The translations under genes were made by a program, and so were the position numbers. DNA of 64,000 nt from contig CP050890.1 in NCBI GenBank assembly GCA_016745215.1, positions 806,001-870,000 of the forward strand. The letters run 5' to 3'. The notes under the pieces were generated by a model that saw only the letters and a list, made by a program, of their open reading frames with translations, did no database searches and was not told where the DNA came from. The DNA comes from Thiohalocapsa sp. PB-PSB1 (GTDB lineage Bacteria; Pseudomonadota; Gammaproteobacteria; Chromatiales; Chromatiaceae). Below, piece by piece: positions 17,729 through 26,838 of the stretch (position 1 is its first letter; every line of letters starts with the position of its first letter).

Positions 17729-17869
17729 CTTAATGATCTTGATCGAGCCAAACAGTATAGCGCGTCTTATCGCGTTTGAATCGGCTGTATCTCAAGCCCG
17801 ATGGAATAGATTCTATGTTGTTCTGAAAGGCGAATAAAAACAGCCTAGGGTGAACCAGGATGGTTGTCG

Positions 17870-18541
17870 TCACTCAATCGAAATATGCAATGCTGCTGCC
17901 GAGGCAAGCGGTGCAAAAATCAATGCGACAAGCAGAAAGGCTCCAAGCAACGAAAAGTAGGGCTGGATATCGGCAATTTCGATCATGCTGACGCTCACGG
18001 CGCCCGATCCATAAACCAACACGGGAATGTACAGCGGAAGAATCAACAATGACAGCAGGATACCTCCGCCGCGCAAGCCTAGCGTCAGCGCGGCGCCAAT
18101 GGCTCCGAGCAAGCTCAGAATGGGGGTGCCGATCGCTAGCGATGCCATCATGACCCAAACAGCGGCGTCAGTCAGGTGATATTGCATCGCCACCAAGGGC
18201 GCGACGATCACCAGCGGCAGACCGGTCAGCAGCCAGTGGGCCAGCACCTTGGCAAGCACTAACAGCGACAATGGCTGGCCGGTGAGCAGCATCTGCTCCA
18301 AGGTGCCATCGTCGAAGTCTGCCGCAAACAAGCGTTCCAGCGCCAGCATCGAGGCGAGCAATGCTGCCACCCAGACCACGCCAGGGCCAAGCTGGCGCAA
18401 GGTCTCGCGCTCGCTGCCGACGCCGAGAGGGAATAGGCTGACAACGATAATGAAAAAGAATAATGTCGTGAGCACGTCGGTGCGTCGACGTAGCGCGAGC
18501 GTCAGATCGCGATAGAGAATGCAGGCAAATACTCTCAACAT
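17870..18541 (-). CDS. ccmB: Heme exporter permease CcmB
   Basis: 223 residues with about six TM helices; starts LRVFACILYRDLTLALRRR, the CcmB N-terminus, followed by LFFFIIVVSLFPLGVG. ABC permease of the CcmAB complex that releases heme-loaded CcmE. Ten-base gap from ccmA. Confidence 0.93.
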   Translation of the reverse strand: MLRVFACILYRDLTLALRRRTDVLTTLFFFIIVVSLFPLGVGSERETLRQLGPGVVWVAALLASMLALERLFAADFDDGTLEQMLLTGQPLSLLVLAKVLAHWLLTGLPLVIVAPLVAMQYHLTDAAVWVMMASLAIGTPILSLLGAIGAALTLGLRGGGILLSLLILPLYIPVLVYGSGAVSVSMIEIADIQPYFSLLGAFLLVALIFAPLASAAALHISIE

Positions 18542-18550
18542 GTCAGCAGC

Positions 18551-19189
18551 TCAAGCACAGGACGCGGTGTCATCAAGGCCCAGTGTCAGGCGCTGGATTG
18601 CACCACGCGTCAAGGCAACCTGCTGGTGGGTGGTCAGTACGACCGCCCCTCCGGCCGCGACCCGATCCGCGATCAATTGCTGCAGTAATTCCACGGCATC
18701 GGTGTCCAACGCGGTGAAGGGCTCATCCAAGATCCACAGTGGCGCCTTGCTCAGCATCAGGCGCGCCAGGGCAACCCGCTTTTTTTGTCCCTGAGACAGC
18801 ATGCGAGTGGGCAGGTCTTCGAAACCATCGAGCCCAATGCGGTGCAGCGCCTGGAAGATCTCCCGGTTGTCGACCGGATCCTGATCGAGAACAGCCGCGA
18901 TGCGCAGATTCTCCAAGCCGGTCAGATCCCCTTTAATGCCATTCAGATGCCCGAAGTAGAGCAGATCGCGCCGATAGTCTTCGGCCAATTGATCAATATC
19001 CTGCCCACGCCAGCGAATGGTACCCAAATCTGGTCGTAACAGTCCGCACAATACACGCAGTAGCGTCGTCTTACCGCTACCGTTGCGCCCGCGCACGTGG
19101 AGTAAGGTCTGCGGCTCGAGCGTAAAGCTAAGATCCACGAACAGACGCCGGTCGCCACGTCGACAAGCTAAGGCCGCAACCTCGAGCAT
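18551..19189 (-). CDS. ccmA: Heme exporter ATPase CcmA
   Basis: 212 residues. Walker A GRNGSGKTTLLRVL, ABC signature MLSQGQKKRVALARL and Walker B LWILDEPFTALD are present. First gene of the ccmA-I operon; a promoter should lie above 19189 but no clear hexamers were seen. Confidence 0.94.
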   Translation of the reverse strand: MLEVAALACRRGDRRLFVDLSFTLEPQTLLHVRGRNGSGKTTLLRVLCGLLRPDLGTIRWRGQDIDQLAEDYRRDLLYFGHLNGIKGDLTGLENLRIAAVLDQDPVDNREIFQALHRIGLDGFEDLPTRMLSQGQKKRVALARLMLSKAPLWILDEPFTALDTDAVELLQQLIADRVAAGGAVVLTTHQQVALTRGAIQRLTLGLDDTASCA

Positions 19190-19777
19190 GGAGTAAAAGA
19201 AACCTGGGGCAGTGAAACAATGGGTGAAAAGCAGGTCGCATTGACGCTCGCTGCACGATACGCTGTTGTTGCTGCTTCTACAACAGGTCGGTGGATCACG
19301 GCGGACGAACCACGCAAGCCAGCCAAACGCGCATTAGGCAAGGCGCCACCAGATGGGGCAAATAGGGCGACCGCCGTCAATGGGCAGCAATTCTAAATCC
19401 TAAATACTATACTCATGTATTCAGTTGTTTAGAAATTTTTAGCGCACAAAATCGCCGGCGTATTATTTGGAACTGCCGATCAACATAGAGGGCAGGAGTC
19501 GGCGCAGCAAGACAATACAAGCACTCGCGGAGACCGGAACCGCCGTTGATGTTGGCGTTTCGAGCCAAAAACCATGGGTTTGTAAATGCGGAATTGTCGA
19601 TCCCGATCCCGACCAAGAATATAGACCTCTCCTTGGGCGCGGCACCCTGAGCATAAGGCTCGACTATTTGCACAGTCTTAGCACTCAAGCCCATTTGCGG
19701 CTAAAATTGGAAGCCATCTGCCCTACTCTCCCTACTGTCGGAGCCGCCCATTGCAACCTTTCTATTTGCTTGTTTTT
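19190..19777. other. Gene-free gap between ccmA and the DUF2726 gene
   Basis: About 590 bp between divergent genes. An AT-rich stretch at 19395-19445 could hold promoters; a GATCCCGATCCCGA-type short repeat at 19598-19612 resembles the tracts at 49.2 and 62.2 kb. No reading frame with supporting features. Confidence 0.4.
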
Positions 19778-20380
19778 ATGGCCGGTTTAATGATTGCGCA
19801 TTTGCTGTTAAGCGGCCTACGTGCGCTTCAGATCGGTGCCGCGACGCTTCCATTCGAACGCCGCGAGATCTTCCTATCTGTTGAAGAGCGGCTGTGTCTT
19901 GCAACCATCGAAGAGGCCGTAGGCGACAACTTTCGCGTATTGGTCAAGGTGAATTTGTCGCAGGTAGTACAGCCTGAGCCGGACCTGGGATGGCGCCAGG
20001 AGCGCAAAGCCATGGGTCAATTGCTGGGTAAAGTGCTGGACTTTCTGATCTGCTCAGCAGTGGATGGTTATCCCTTGTGCGCGGTATTGGCGAGCAGGGA
20101 GCCGCATGCAAAGGCCAGGCGGAAGAACCTAGCTGGAATCAAGACTATCTGTGCAACCGCCGGATTGCCACTGATCGAGCTGGAGCTTAAAGATCACTAT
20201 GAACTCACCGAGATTCGCCAAGGCTTGCTCAAAGCGATCAATGCCGCCGAGGTGCAGATTACCCGGATTGCAAAGCAGGAACATCCCGCCGCTGATGAAG
20301 AGGCTCTCTTGGCTTCATTGGCTGCATCAATGCAGGAGCCGGATGCGGTTGACGACCGGCATATACCCATTCACCGCTGA
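19778..20380 (+). CDS. DUF2726 domain protein
   Basis: 200 residues from ATG 19778 (TTG 19751 possible). N-terminal TM segment (MAGLMIAHLLLSGL), then the DUF2726 pattern: LSVEERLCLATIEEAVGDNFRVLVKVNLSQV, KVLDFLICSAVDGYPLCAVLA, and NLAGIKTICATAGLPLIEL. The fold is restriction-endonuclease-like in family descriptions, but function is unknown. Related proteins are sometimes fused to topoisomerase-type zinc fingers; none here. Stops 13 bases before the convergent Rieske gene. Confidence 0.75.
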   Translation: MAGLMIAHLLLSGLRALQIGAATLPFERREIFLSVEERLCLATIEEAVGDNFRVLVKVNLSQVVQPEPDLGWRQERKAMGQLLGKVLDFLICSAVDGYPLCAVLASREPHAKARRKNLAGIKTICATAGLPLIELELKDHYELTEIRQGLLKAINAAEVQITRIAKQEHPAADEEALLASLAASMQEPDAVDDRHIPIHR

Positions 20381-20393
20381 GCGAGTTATTGCG

Positions 20394-20723
20394 CTAACTC
20401 GTTAACGGCCTGCTCGGGTCAAGCCAGATTTTGCCATCGGCAACTTGTACCCGATAGGTGGCAATGGGTTGATCTGCCGGTTCGTCCTCCGGAATACCGG
20501 TTTCAAGGCTGAAACGGCTGCCGTGTAACGAACATTTAATGCGCTTGCCGTCCAGGCAACCGTAGGACAGCGGATAGTCCTCGTGGCTGCAGTTGTCTTC
20601 AACCGCATAATAATTATCATCAACGCGGGCAATGATGAAGTCGCGTCGGTCGACTTCGACTTTGACGAATTTGCCGGTCGCGATTTCATCGACAGTGGCC
20701 ACCGCAACAAAAGGTTTGTCCAT
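20394..20723 (-). CDS. Rieske [2Fe-2S] ferredoxin-like protein
   Basis: 109 residues. Rieske ligands: C-x-H in DNCSHEDYPLSYG and C-x2-H in KCSLHGSRFSLETG. It resembles the soluble ferredoxin of ring-hydroxylating oxygenases and NirD-type proteins. It follows the TrpD-like gene by 12 bp on the same strand, so the two are probably cotranscribed. No oxygenase or nitrite reductase is near. Confidence 0.85.
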   Translation of the reverse strand: MDKPFVAVATVDEIATGKFVKVEVDRRDFIIARVDDNYYAVEDNCSHEDYPLSYGCLDGKRIKCSLHGSRFSLETGIPEDEPADQPIATYRVQVADGKIWLDPSRPLTS

Positions 20724-20735
20724 TGTTGCATTACC

Positions 20736-21836
20736 TCATTGCAGTCGCTGGGCTGCGGCACCCGAGTCCAATGCCGCGCGAATGCGGTCGGCGCCAGCCT
20801 GCAATGTGCTCTCCCGGCCCAGATGCCAAAGCACCAGCGCACCAGCAAACACCAGGCTGTCGTAGCTCGGCCCACGGGTACCCTTGAGCGCGGCCATGCC
20901 GGCCTGCGCAGCAGCCGCGGCAGTGGCCTGAACGTCAACGGCGACGGCGATGTCATCTCCCGGCCGATTGGTCGTGGGTAGATCATCCGGCAGCGGAACC
21001 GCACGTATATTCTGCTCGATGCCGATAGCGACGGGATCGATGTCGAAGGATTGTTCCTCGCTCAGGTGTTGGTAATTGAAGCAAACTCCGGTTTGACGCA
21101 AGGATGGCACCACGCCCCCCTCGACGCCACGCACCAGCAATGCCGAGTCGAACCCCGCGTGCCGGGCCAGTAGGGCGTAGATCCGCGGATAGGGCTTGTG
21201 CACATAGCCGGTCACGAGATGCGTTTTCTTGCGACCGTGGATCGGGCGTAACAGCACTTCCACCGTGGTCAGAACCTGGCGCTTGACGACGGTGCCGCGC
21301 AACGGCACAAGATTGTGCAGTTTGGGCGCGAAGGCGCGCTGATCGACATAGGTCCAGCCAATGTCCGGGTTCGACAGGCGCGCCGCGGCATCCTCTGGCG
21401 ACAGATCCACATTGATGCCAGCCGCCTGCAGCACGTGTCGATGGGTGACGCCGAACTTCGGCCCCACTTCATTCAGGCCATGGCTTACGGCTGGTACGCC
21501 ACATTCGGCCAACACCAATGGCAAAAATGGGGATGCCGGCAGACAACGATTGTATCCATCGTAGGGATCGGCGATGTCCACTACGTCGTCCACCTCGGCG
21601 ACTACGTGCTGGGTGGCTGCGCGTGCTGCATCCAACACACCGCGCTGCTCGTCATCGGTCTCGCGCTTCATGCGCAATGCAATCATAAAGATGCCGGCCT
21701 GCACCGGATCGACCTCCGCGTCGAGGATGGCTTGCATACCGATCCGCGCCTCTTCCAGCGAGATATCTTTTGATAGTTCCGGGCCGGTGGCGATGCGCTG
21801 GATGATGGAGCGCATCGTGCGTTGAATCTCGTTCAT
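20736..21836 (-). CDS. Anthranilate phosphoribosyltransferase-like (TrpD-family) protein
   Basis: 366 residues from ATG 21836 (MNEIQRTMRS); an open frame runs further up to 22088 but lacks family-like sequence. The N-terminal helical domain (ISLEEARIGMQAILDAEVDPVQAGIFMIALRMK) is typical of TrpD / nucleoside phosphorylase family 3. The glycine-rich phosphoribosyl pyrophosphate loop expected as GTGGD reads ADPYDGYNR here, so classical TrpD activity is doubtful. It is probably a TrpD paralog of unknown function. No other trp gene is nearby; the partner seems to be the Rieske protein downstream. Confidence 0.75.
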   Translation of the reverse strand: MNEIQRTMRSIIQRIATGPELSKDISLEEARIGMQAILDAEVDPVQAGIFMIALRMKRETDDEQRGVLDAARAATQHVVAEVDDVVDIADPYDGYNRCLPASPFLPLVLAECGVPAVSHGLNEVGPKFGVTHRHVLQAAGINVDLSPEDAAARLSNPDIGWTYVDQRAFAPKLHNLVPLRGTVVKRQVLTTVEVLLRPIHGRKKTHLVTGYVHKPYPRIYALLARHAGFDSALLVRGVEGGVVPSLRQTGVCFNYQHLSEEQSFDIDPVAIGIEQNIRAVPLPDDLPTTNRPGDDIAVAVDVQATAAAAAQAGMAALKGTRGPSYDSLVFAGALVLWHLGRESTLQAGADRIRAALDSGAAAQRLQ

Positions 21837-22100
21837 GATGGTACCGCTGAAGTTTCTGCGAATTCGGGAAAGCTTGGCGAAGAGTATTACTCTATCCTTA
21901 TATAGCCTTGGGTTGCAAGGGATGGCTTGACCTGCGATCCCATGCTTATCGATCCGCACCGAAGCGTGCGGAGCTTGCATGCAACCGCTCGACCGCCGGC
22001 TGGACTGCTGGTTCAATGATTGGCCTGCCGTCGATACCGAGGCTGAAGCATGAATATCAAACAGCAGGGGCTTCGGAAATGGTCGCATAGATGCACCAAA

Positions 22101-22589
22101 TCACCAACAATTGATCGGCGCATCCGCGGGCGGATCGCTGTCATAGCCCGCATAGTTGACGACTCGAGTACGACCATCGGAATCGATGGTGAAATCGCCG
22201 CAAGCAGTGTCATAAAGTTGCTTGCCGATCCGGGTTGCGGTGGCCAGAAAACTGGTGGCAATTGAGTTGGTCGTTCCCGCCACCGCGTCGATGGCATAAT
22301 TTCCGTTCTCGCTGATCACCGGATCGGCCGCATAGCCGAGCTGCGTCATGTCCTCGGTAAAAGTTCTGTTGTCGCCGTAATACTGCTCCTGGCGTGCGGC
22401 GACGTCCAATAATAGCGATTGTCCTTCATTGCGGCGAGCCTTCAACATATGGCTTTGATAGCTGGGCAGCGCCACCGCGATCAAAATGCTCAGGATCGCC
22501 ACGGCAATCAGTAGTTCCGTGATTGTGAAGCCGGCAGCCAAGCTGGGCTTTAGGAGTCCTCGAACCGGGGATTGCCGAGAGAACGCCAT
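22101..22589 (-). CDS. pilE: Type IV pilin PilE-like
   Basis: About 162 residues from ATG 22589. Class III prepilin signal: leader ending SLAAG then FTITELLIAVAILSILIAVALP, with Glu5 of the mature protein. The mature part has ARRNEGQSLLLDVAARQEQYYGDNRTFT, like PilE minor pilins, and two C-terminal cysteines (ACG, NCW) that may form the D-loop disulfide. An upstream ATG at 22715 overlaps the preceding gene by ATGA but would give a leader of about 62 residues; I prefer 22589. Last gene of the minor-pilin operon. Confidence 0.85.
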   Translation of the reverse strand: MAFSRQSPVRGLLKPSLAAGFTITELLIAVAILSILIAVALPSYQSHMLKARRNEGQSLLLDVAARQEQYYGDNRTFTEDMTQLGYAADPVISENGNYAIDAVAGTTNSIATSFLATATRIGKQLYDTACGDFTIDSDGRTRVVNYAGYDSDPPADAPINCW

Positions 22590-22711
22590 GGAGCGCTTCA
22601 GCGTAACCTGGATACAGATCCGCCGCAACGGTCGGGACAAGGCCATCGTTGGGCCGTCATGCCAATAGCTGAGCCTGCGCTGGGATTCGTTCACTGCAAT
22701 GTTATTGCTGG

Positions 22712-23023
22712 TCATTGTGGCAACATCGCTTCAAGCTCGCCAGCGGCCGGATCGGAGAACTCCAATTGCCGCAGCACGCATTCATGCACCATGACCAACT
22801 GTTTGCGCATGGAATCCGGGATGTCCGCTCGAGCAATGTTTGCCTGGTCGGAGAAGCGCTCCGGGAGGTTGCCTTGTTGGTAGAAAAATAACACGGTGCG
22901 TGTGTTATCCATCATGCTGGCGTAACATTTGTACTCCGGTGTCGCGGTGGATAGTTGTGCAAATAATGGGCTGGCGGCAACGATCATCAGCGCCGCTGCC
23001 ATCGGGGCGAACAAGGATGCCAT
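22712..23023 (-). CDS. Small secreted protein in the minor-pilin operon, unknown
   Basis: 103 residues with signal peptide (MASLFAPMAAALMIVAASPLFAQ). The mature part is helical and acidic with two cysteines (YKCYASMM, HECVLRQL) that could pair. It lies between pilY1 and pilE on the same strand and ends in an ATGA overlap with the longest pilE frame. Not recognised. A periplasmic accessory of pilus assembly is a guess from context. Confidence 0.6.
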   Translation of the reverse strand: MASLFAPMAAALMIVAASPLFAQLSTATPEYKCYASMMDNTRTVLFFYQQGNLPERFSDQANIARADIPDSMRKQLVMVHECVLRQLEFSDPAAGELEAMLPQ

Positions 23024-23136
23024 GATGATGATTGTCTTGCATTGGTTTGAATCTGGTTATCGGGTGTCAAACTGTCGATTGCTGCGAGATCCTGTGTGGC
23101 GATGGCAAAGGACGGGAGAAGGCACAAACCGATCCA

Positions 23137-26100
23137 TTAGTCTTCCTCCTCCATCCAGTAGACCGGCTTCGGGGAAAGCGACAATTCGGTACGCTCAATG
23201 CCCGAGCCATCGGTACCGGCACCGACGCCAACCAGACCGATCTCGGCATCGCCAAAGTAGGCTACCGGGTAGTCGGGGATATGATCCTTGATCGCTTTGC
23301 TGCGGTCGGTCTTGTTCAAGGCGTTATCAAAGGGTGCCGACCAATCATACATTGCAATCGCATCGTGCAATCCAACAGCGTAGAGGAAGCCTGTGCCCTC
23401 CCGCGGTCGGCATACATACTCGAATTCCGGGTCGAGAGGATCGGACGGCACAAAAGTGGTAAAAAACACACGGCCTTGCAATGTGATCGCACGTGAGAGG
23501 TTCTTCTCTCCCGTTTTTTCTAACGTGATGAACCAACCCTTGGTCTGCGATGAGGCCAATTGCGCGCGCGCCGCGGTTTTTTGATCGTCGCTGCCATCCT
23601 GAATCAGATTTGCGGTGGCATCGAACAGTTCGTTCTCGGTGATCACCGGCGGTATCTCCGTGCAGGGCAGTAAATCTGGATTGAGATCCGGGTTATTGCA
23701 AGCATTGGTATCAGGGTCGCCATCGTCCGGCACATGCAGCAAACTCTGGGTATCGAAATCGCGCAGCATGTAAAAACGGTCATTCACATTCCGCTCCAGT
23801 GGGTGTGCGCGATTCCCGCTGCCAAGCAGCAGGGCGTCATAAGATAGGCCGCTGTATCTGGTGATGACAACATCGATCCGATCCGTAAAACGCCGGTCAT
23901 TGGCCTGCGTGTTGCCACCCAGGGAAGCGAATTTGAAAATCGACCAGTTATTCGGATTATCATCGATGAGATCGACACGCCAAACGTTCCCCCCGGTGTC
24001 GGCAAAATAGATGCGATCGGTCACATGATCGCCATTGCTGTCGAGCGTCGTCACCGGCATTGGAACAGAGTCCTGCAGACCGGTTTCCTCCAGGTTCGTG
24101 TCGCTGCTGGCACCCGGCGTTATACCCCACACCAAGCTTCCATTAAGAGCGTCTAATACATAGATGCCCCGGCCGGCCAGGTCGCTGGTGCCAACACCCA
24201 GGTCATCCTTGTTGGTATCGTAGCCGGCGCCGATGATAACCACTGGGTTGGCATATCCAGGCACACGCGTCGGCGCTGGTTTGGACCAGCTCTGGCCAAG
24301 CTCCGGCAAGTCGGTTTGATCGATCTGCCACAAACTGGCTGGCTGATCCGGATCGCTGATGTCAAGCGCGAAATAGGCGCCCCCAAGCCGCTCGGCATCC
24401 ACACTTCCACGACGCAAGCCAAAGTAGAGATAGACACGATCGCCGTCGTCGGCAACGATATCGCCGTCGCCGTTTTGATCTTCTATCCAAACCGCTGGCG
24501 CTCCGTCGACGCCGTAGGGATGCACATCCGCGGGATCGTTGTCGTAAAGGATGCGCACGATCGGGGCCAATTCCTTGGGGAAAAAGGCCCAGCTTTCATC
24601 CCCGGTATCGCTTTCGATCATATGCAGGAAGCCGGCGTTGGTGCCAAAGACGACGCGAACATCAGGAGAATTCGGATCATCGGGATTGCCGAAATTAATT
24701 GCCTCGGGGGTCGAATGCATCACATCGCCGATGATCCAGGGACGCGTATCGGTGCGATCGTCATCACTGTCCTCATCCTGTACATCAATCCCTCGCATCC
24801 AGTCGATGTAGCGATCGCGGGTGCTGGAGTCCGCGGCACCGAACATAGCTTCAGTCAATGCGTCGTTGTTGGTATCAAAGGTTTCCAGGGTATTCAGGTC
24901 GCCGGTGTTGGTCAGTAATGTTCGGGTTCTTGGGTCGCGCAGGATCAAGCGTTCGCCCGCCCCGCCCTCGTCGACCTCCATGCCGTCTACGCCCAGTGTG
25001 GTCCAGAATGTGGTTGCGGTATCCTTTATATTTCCGGTTACCGGGTCGACCGCCCGCACACCCAGCTTATCCACCACCACCTCGAAGCCGTCGCCAATAT
25101 TGCGCATTTCCAGTTTTTTCAGATTTCCCGGCCAGCGCGGGCGCGACATGGGCCGAAACATCGCGATGTACTCGGCCTTCAAGCTCTTGGTTCGGTTATA
25201 GGCATCCACGGCCACCGCGGGTGCGGCAAACGAGGTGTTGCTGGACAGGATTTCCGTCAATGTGGCCTGAAAGGCATCGGCCAGCTCGTGGGCATTGTAG
25301 GCAGTATAATAGGTTCCGCCACCAAACTCCGCGGTATCGCTCAACAGTGCCTGGTCCGTCAAAAAGCCGATCGTGTAGGTAACCGCGCGTTGATTTCCAT
25401 TTTCCCACTGTCCATCGAGATCGGTCTCGAACATGTATTTGGCCAGCATCGGCATGCAGTTTTCCAAGGTGCCCTGATTGCTGTCGAATTCGTATCGGCC
25501 ACAGCTGGAGATACCGGGTAAGCTTCGAGCCAAATAATTGGCATCGGTATCATAGGTGGGCCTGCCATCCGTCATGACGATGGTGTAGATGTTTTCGCAA
25601 TCTCCCATCGGCGAATTATAGGTTCCGTCCAGGGTGCAACTTGTACCGTTATCCCACTCCGCGCACGCGTCCCGATATGGCACACGGCTGCTGTCATCGT
25701 TGCCAAAATAGACCGTTTGCGAATTATTTCCAGGTTTAGCAATGTAACGATAGGCTTCATAGAAGGTTTCGCAGAGCGGAGTCCAGGTCTCAGGTGTCAG
25801 AGAATCGATCAGTTGGACGAGGCTGTTGCGATCGTCTTCGTCCATCCGCGACAGATGTCGTACGACGCGACCGCCGTTCCTATTATTTCCGTCATTATAA
25901 TTAAACAGCATCAATCCAAAATCGATCTGCGGATTGTTTGTGACCAATTCGGTGACAACATCCTGGGCAATCTCCATTTTGCTCCGATTCTCGACAAGAT
26001 CATCGTTGTAGTACCAGGCAAGATAATTGCCGGTAAACAGGGTGCGCAGAAGTTCGCTATCATGTCGCTTTTCCCAGGTATCCCAGGGGTCGCCTGCACG

Positions 26101-26838
26101 ATTGTCCTGGAATGGCCCATTTCGGTCGACTGCCCAACCGTCGTCGGTATTCGGATTGGATGGGTCTTCATTATCGATGTCTGCGGCACATTCCAAATGC
26201 GTTGTATTGCGGGTGTCATTGTTATCCTCGACAGTTCGCCAAATATCGATTTCGCCATACACATCTTTTTCGGTGATGGTGCACTGCCATCTGTAGCTGA
26301 CCTTCCAATAATCGCGACTTTGACAGTCGTTTTCACCGATTTGCCAATATGACCGACGCCAACTATTATCGTAATAATAACGATACTGACATTCGCATTC
26401 CGACACCGATTCCGTTTCAATTATACCGATCCCTTCACGCCAAACCCGGAGGAAATCGGTATATCGGCCGGTCACCCCCAGGGGTGTGATTGATGTCTGG
26501 CATCGGTTGGACGTGGTCGGTACGTATCGATCCGTATCGATAATGGGTGGTGTGCCATCGAACGACCAATAGATTCTGTCCTGTCGGAAGTTGATCGGAG
26601 CTCCTGGATAGACGTTACGGTCGCTCCAATCGATATTCGGGTCGTAATCCGGTTTGGATTGCGGCACCCCGTTGCGCATGCTGCCGGAATTATCAAACAC
26701 AATTAAAACTTTGGGTCGACCGCTGCTGGCTCCAGTACCGCTGAATTGAGTCAGAAAGATCTCTGTGTCGTCGGCAACTGCAACCGGGAACAGCATGGCC
26801 AGTGCGAGACCTAGGGTAAGGAGACAGGGCAAACGCAT
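23137..26838 (-). CDS. pilY1: PilY1-type pilus tip adhesin with IS-altered start
   Basis: 1233 residues. Signal peptide, then a von Willebrand A-like region with MIDAS motif VLIVFDNSGSM (about residue 45-55), a Tyr/Trp-rich insert, and a C-terminal beta-propeller of PilY1 type with Ca-binding loops such as DTNKDD and DSNGDHVTD. PilY1 sits at the pilus tip and acts in pilus extension and adhesion. The present ATG and first bases (MRLPC) come from the inverted repeat of the ISAs1 element (26825-28102). The older start is at 28132 and would read MTKPVSLLLTLG. The new start has no Shine-Dalgarno, so expression may be poor. Confidence 0.9.
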   Translation of the reverse strand: MRLPCLLTLGLALAMLFPVAVADDTEIFLTQFSGTGASSGRPKVLIVFDNSGSMRNGVPQSKPDYDPNIDWSDRNVYPGAPINFRQDRIYWSFDGTPPIIDTDRYVPTTSNRCQTSITPLGVTGRYTDFLRVWREGIGIIETESVSECECQYRYYYDNSWRRSYWQIGENDCQSRDYWKVSYRWQCTITEKDVYGEIDIWRTVEDNNDTRNTTHLECAADIDNEDPSNPNTDDGWAVDRNGPFQDNRAGDPWDTWEKRHDSELLRTLFTGNYLAWYYNDDLVENRSKMEIAQDVVTELVTNNPQIDFGLMLFNYNDGNNRNGGRVVRHLSRMDEDDRNSLVQLIDSLTPETWTPLCETFYEAYRYIAKPGNNSQTVYFGNDDSSRVPYRDACAEWDNGTSCTLDGTYNSPMGDCENIYTIVMTDGRPTYDTDANYLARSLPGISSCGRYEFDSNQGTLENCMPMLAKYMFETDLDGQWENGNQRAVTYTIGFLTDQALLSDTAEFGGGTYYTAYNAHELADAFQATLTEILSSNTSFAAPAVAVDAYNRTKSLKAEYIAMFRPMSRPRWPGNLKKLEMRNIGDGFEVVVDKLGVRAVDPVTGNIKDTATTFWTTLGVDGMEVDEGGAGERLILRDPRTRTLLTNTGDLNTLETFDTNNDALTEAMFGAADSSTRDRYIDWMRGIDVQDEDSDDDRTDTRPWIIGDVMHSTPEAINFGNPDDPNSPDVRVVFGTNAGFLHMIESDTGDESWAFFPKELAPIVRILYDNDPADVHPYGVDGAPAVWIEDQNGDGDIVADDGDRVYLYFGLRRGSVDAERLGGAYFALDISDPDQPASLWQIDQTDLPELGQSWSKPAPTRVPGYANPVVIIGAGYDTNKDDLGVGTSDLAGRGIYVLDALNGSLVWGITPGASSDTNLEETGLQDSVPMPVTTLDSNGDHVTDRIYFADTGGNVWRVDLIDDNPNNWSIFKFASLGGNTQANDRRFTDRIDVVITRYSGLSYDALLLGSGNRAHPLERNVNDRFYMLRDFDTQSLLHVPDDGDPDTNACNNPDLNPDLLPCTEIPPVITENELFDATANLIQDGSDDQKTAARAQLASSQTKGWFITLEKTGEKNLSRAITLQGRVFFTTFVPSDPLDPEFEYVCRPREGTGFLYAVGLHDAIAMYDWSAPFDNALNKTDRSKAIKDHIPDYPVAYFGDAEIGLVGVGAGTDGSGIERTELSLSPKPVYWMEEED
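26815..26824. repeat. 10-bp target site duplication, left copy
   Basis: GGTAAGGAGA directly before the left inverted repeat of the ISAs1 element; identical to 28103-28112. Confidence 0.9.

Noticed and set aside
21837..22088. Extended N-terminus of the TrpD-like protein up to 22088
   Set aside because: The first 84 residues do not match the family, and MNEIQRTMRS at 21836 starts exactly where the TrpD helical domain begins.
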